From Agarivorans sp. TSD2052 (GTDB lineage Bacteria; Pseudomonadota; Gammaproteobacteria; Enterobacterales; Celerinatantimonadaceae), in NCBI RefSeq assembly GCF_023238625.1, contig NZ_CP096670.1, forward strand, positions 3,452,501-3,516,500: a stretch of 64,000 nucleotides of DNA. Reading direction: 5' to 3'. The notes below the pieces were generated by a model. It was not told the origin of the DNA. It did no database searches and was given only the letters and a program-made list of their open reading frames with translations. Below, piece by piece: positions 63,990-64,000 of the stretch; position 1 is the stretch's first letter, and every line of letters starts with the position of its first letter. The position numbers were made by a program, and so were the translations under genes.

Positions 63990-64000
63990 CCTGTGAAGGT

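Noticed and set aside
1-64000. tRNA, rRNA, CRISPR or insertion sequences
   Set aside because: None was recognised on either strand by reading intergenic sequence and repeats.

Overview
The window is a chromosomal segment of a marine-type gammaproteobacterium. Tightly packed genes, Shewanella/Vibrio-like hut and yjf clusters, DcuA, BCCT, imelysin and polysaccharide-related enzymes suggest an Alteromonadales-like organism, perhaps near Agarivorans. That placement is inferred from gene content only. I found no rRNA, tRNA, CRISPR array, transposase or integrase.

Layout. 0-1 kb: 3' part of an M23 peptidase. 1.1-7 kb: a minus-strand sugar-acid operon (LacI regulator, GH94 phosphorylase, gluconate kinase, Edd) that reads as cellobionate-type catabolism. 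7.3-9.2 kb: cation efflux pump and exonuclease III. 9.4-14.4 kb: a seven-gene envelope cluster equivalent to E. coli yjfIJKLMC with an added K+ channel gene, plus a divergent DUF6471-like gene. 15-21 kb: BCCT carrier, a DEDD exonuclease coupled to a cNMP/CBS/DUF294 protein, and a Dcu carrier. 21-31 kb: acetyltransferase, a two-copy GH14 protein, small membrane proteins, a 1.1-kb non-coding gap, a PLP enzyme, and a chemoreceptor. 31.6-38.9 kb: haem uptake and use (hutXZ facing tonB-exbBD-hutBCD around a Fur-type box), with three tandem hairpin/T-tract units beyond hutZ. 39-43.4 kb: a translationally coupled four-gene outer-membrane/lipoprotein operon behind a structured leader. 43.5-47.5 kb: ribA, an EamA carrier, and a chemoreceptor fused to PilZ. 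47.5-52.3 kb: a Fur-type imelysin/di-haem operon. 52.5-59 kb: RidA, an FAD oxidase, aspartate decarboxylase and the aspartate:alanine exchanger, the last two under near-identical promoters and terminators.

The last 4.5 kb (59.5-64 kb) differs from the rest: an inner-membrane-anchored OmpA-like protein with ten Cys-rich 14-residue repeats, a secreted protein with a His-then-Cys arrangement, a frame-broken gene, and a 615-residue unknown protein with its own Cys-rich segment. This is the most accessory-looking part.

Several signals lie outside the genes: a terminator-like hairpin inside the first codons of the K+ channel gene, a terminator immediately before ridA, long perfect hairpins after hutB and between aspD and aspT, the leader near 39.05 kb, and a terminator with no matching gene at 26.3 kb.
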